Shown: in pieces, positions 5,693 to 6,046 of the stretch
Position numbering within the stretch: the stretch's first letter is position 1
How the letters are laid out: the number at the start of each line of letters is the position of its first letter
Source: Candidatus Aminicenantota bacterium
GTDB taxonomy: Bacteria > Acidobacteriota > Aminicenantia > Aminicenantales > Aminicenantaceae
Length of the DNA: 6,046 bases
Reading direction: 5' to 3'
Assembly: GCA_030620655.1 (NCBI GenBank)
Contig: JAUXEH010000188.1
Coordinates: 1-6,046 of the forward strand
Notes under the pieces: generated by a model
Databases searched by the model: none
Seen by the model: only the letters and a program-made list of their open reading frames with translations
What the model was told of the DNA's origin: nothing
Translations under genes and position numbers: made by a program

Positions 5693-5988
5693 ATTTTTTT
5701 TTGGGAAACAGGTCAAGGCGACATCGTAGGATCCCGACTAATTTCTCTGCCACTGAGGGGACCCGAAGGGACGGCCGAGATGTTTGAGCACAATAAAAAC
5801 ATGACATGCGTCTCTCTTGGACCAGGTTATTGACCAAGCATTGACTATGACCGGGCGGAGTCCGGAAACCGGCCGTTTTCAGTCCGAGCGCATGGGGAGG
5901 TGGGAGAGTCTTCCGCTTGGACTGAATCGGCCGGGAAGAGCGGAGAATAGAAACATGTGGGAGCCTGACCTGTTTCCCAAAAAAAAAT
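5693..5988. repeat. 296-bp segment bounded by perfect 22-bp terminal inverted repeats (MITE-like element or structured repeat)
   Basis: The left arm 5693-5714 and right arm 5967-5988 are exact reverse complements. Each contains a run of nine T (or A) next to the core GGGAAACAGGTC / GACCTGTTTCCC, and complementarity continues imperfectly inward (AAGGCG against GAGCCT). The dinucleotide CT flanks both outer ends (5691-5692 and 5989-5990), which could be a 2-bp target duplication but may be chance. No convincing coding sequence lies inside: the overlapping open frames have no recognisable domain and simply read through the repeats. The inside holds a large imperfect hairpin at 5869-5934. A non-autonomous mobile element, a solo remnant, or the flank of a REP-associated transposase are all possible. 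I cannot name a family. Confidence 0.6.
5869..5934. repeat. Large imperfect hairpin inside the inverted-repeat segment
   Basis: The outer stem CCGGCCG (5869-5875) pairs with CGGCCGG (5928-5934). The inner stem TTCAGTCCGAGCG (5878-5890) pairs with CGCTTGGACTGAA (5914-5926) with a single non-Watson-Crick position (G-T, a G-U wobble in RNA). A 2-by-1 internal loop separates the stems and the apical loop is 23 nt. Twenty paired positions make chance unlikely. It has no following T-run, so it is not an ordinary terminator. It may be a structural core of the repeat or a transposase recognition fold. Confidence 0.55.
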
Positions 5989-6046
5989 CTGGGCATCTAT
6001 CCCCACGGATTTGAGGATCCGACAGGGGAACCGGATTGACTGGGAT
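5989..6046. other. Gene-free window edge with a small nested hairpin
   Basis: No gene is visible here. A nested stem at 6001-6028 pairs CCCC (6001-6004) with GGGG (6025-6028) and CGGAT (6006-6010) with ATCCG (6017-6021) around a 6-nt loop. On the minus strand it precedes the nine-T run of the repeat arm by about 13 nt, too far for a normal intrinsic terminator. It might belong to the end of a gene beyond the window. Confidence 0.3.

Noticed and set aside
5816..5838. CTTGG...CCAAG short inverted repeat and TTGACC-like repeats inside the 296-bp segment
   Set aside because: The arms are only 5 bp and the similarity among the copies is weak; this is expected by chance.
5691..5996. 101-codon minus-strand and 65/78-codon plus-strand frames in the right-hand gap
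   Set aside because: They run through the inverted-repeat arms, giving the same DLFPKKK string on both strands. They lack ribosome sites and carry no recognisable domain.
1..6046. CRISPR array, tRNA or rRNA genes, phage or known defence systems
   Set aside because: No regularly spaced repeats, no cloverleaf-like or rRNA sequence, and no phage or defence genes were seen apart from the NYN protein, whose context is transport rather than defence.

Overview
The window holds one transcriptional direction only: every gene I can support lies on the minus strand, so the text below runs from the right end of the window to the left. The sequence is GC-rich with AT-rich intergenic promoters, has sigma70-type promoters and strong Shine-Dalgarno sites, and encodes a Gram-negative style gene set (PtsN-type EIIA, CPA2 antiporter, DUF6141, LabA-like NYN protein). 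My best guess is a Desulfobacterota / deltaproteobacterial genome (Desulfuromonas/Geobacter-like). This is inference from gene content and style; no marker gene is present.

Right end (about 5599-6046): a gene-free stretch of about 450 bases. It contains a 296-bp segment bounded by perfect 22-bp terminal inverted repeats (5693-5714 and 5967-5988), with a large imperfect hairpin inside (5869-5934). It looks like a small non-autonomous mobile element or other structured repeat. Next comes a monocistronic-looking class I SAM-dependent methyltransferase (4981-5598) with its own extended -10 promoter.

Middle (251-4904): a tight five-gene run that I read as one operon, with a promoter at 4941-4969. 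The order is a NYN-domain/LOTUS putative ribonuclease (LabA-like), a PtsN-type PTS EIIA protein with its phosphorylatable His, a CPA2-family cation:proton antiporter with an unrecognised cytosolic tail, a DUF6141 membrane protein, and an MFS transporter. Gene junctions are 7 bp, 11 bp, an ATGA overlap and a second ATGA overlap, so translational coupling is likely. A working idea is that EIIA senses the phosphorylation or nitrogen/carbon state and adjusts antiporter activity. The NYN protein may act on RNA, perhaps the operon's own message, but nothing in the sequence proves this.

Left end (1-250): a textbook sigma70 promoter (TTGACA, 16 bp, TATACT) with an AT-rich palindrome just upstream. 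It drives the first 30 codons of a gene for an exported protein that is cut off by the window edge.

The biology is mostly recognisable. The points most worth a second look are the NYN/EIIA/antiporter gene combination, the uncharacterised antiporter tail, and the inverted-repeat-bounded element at the right end.
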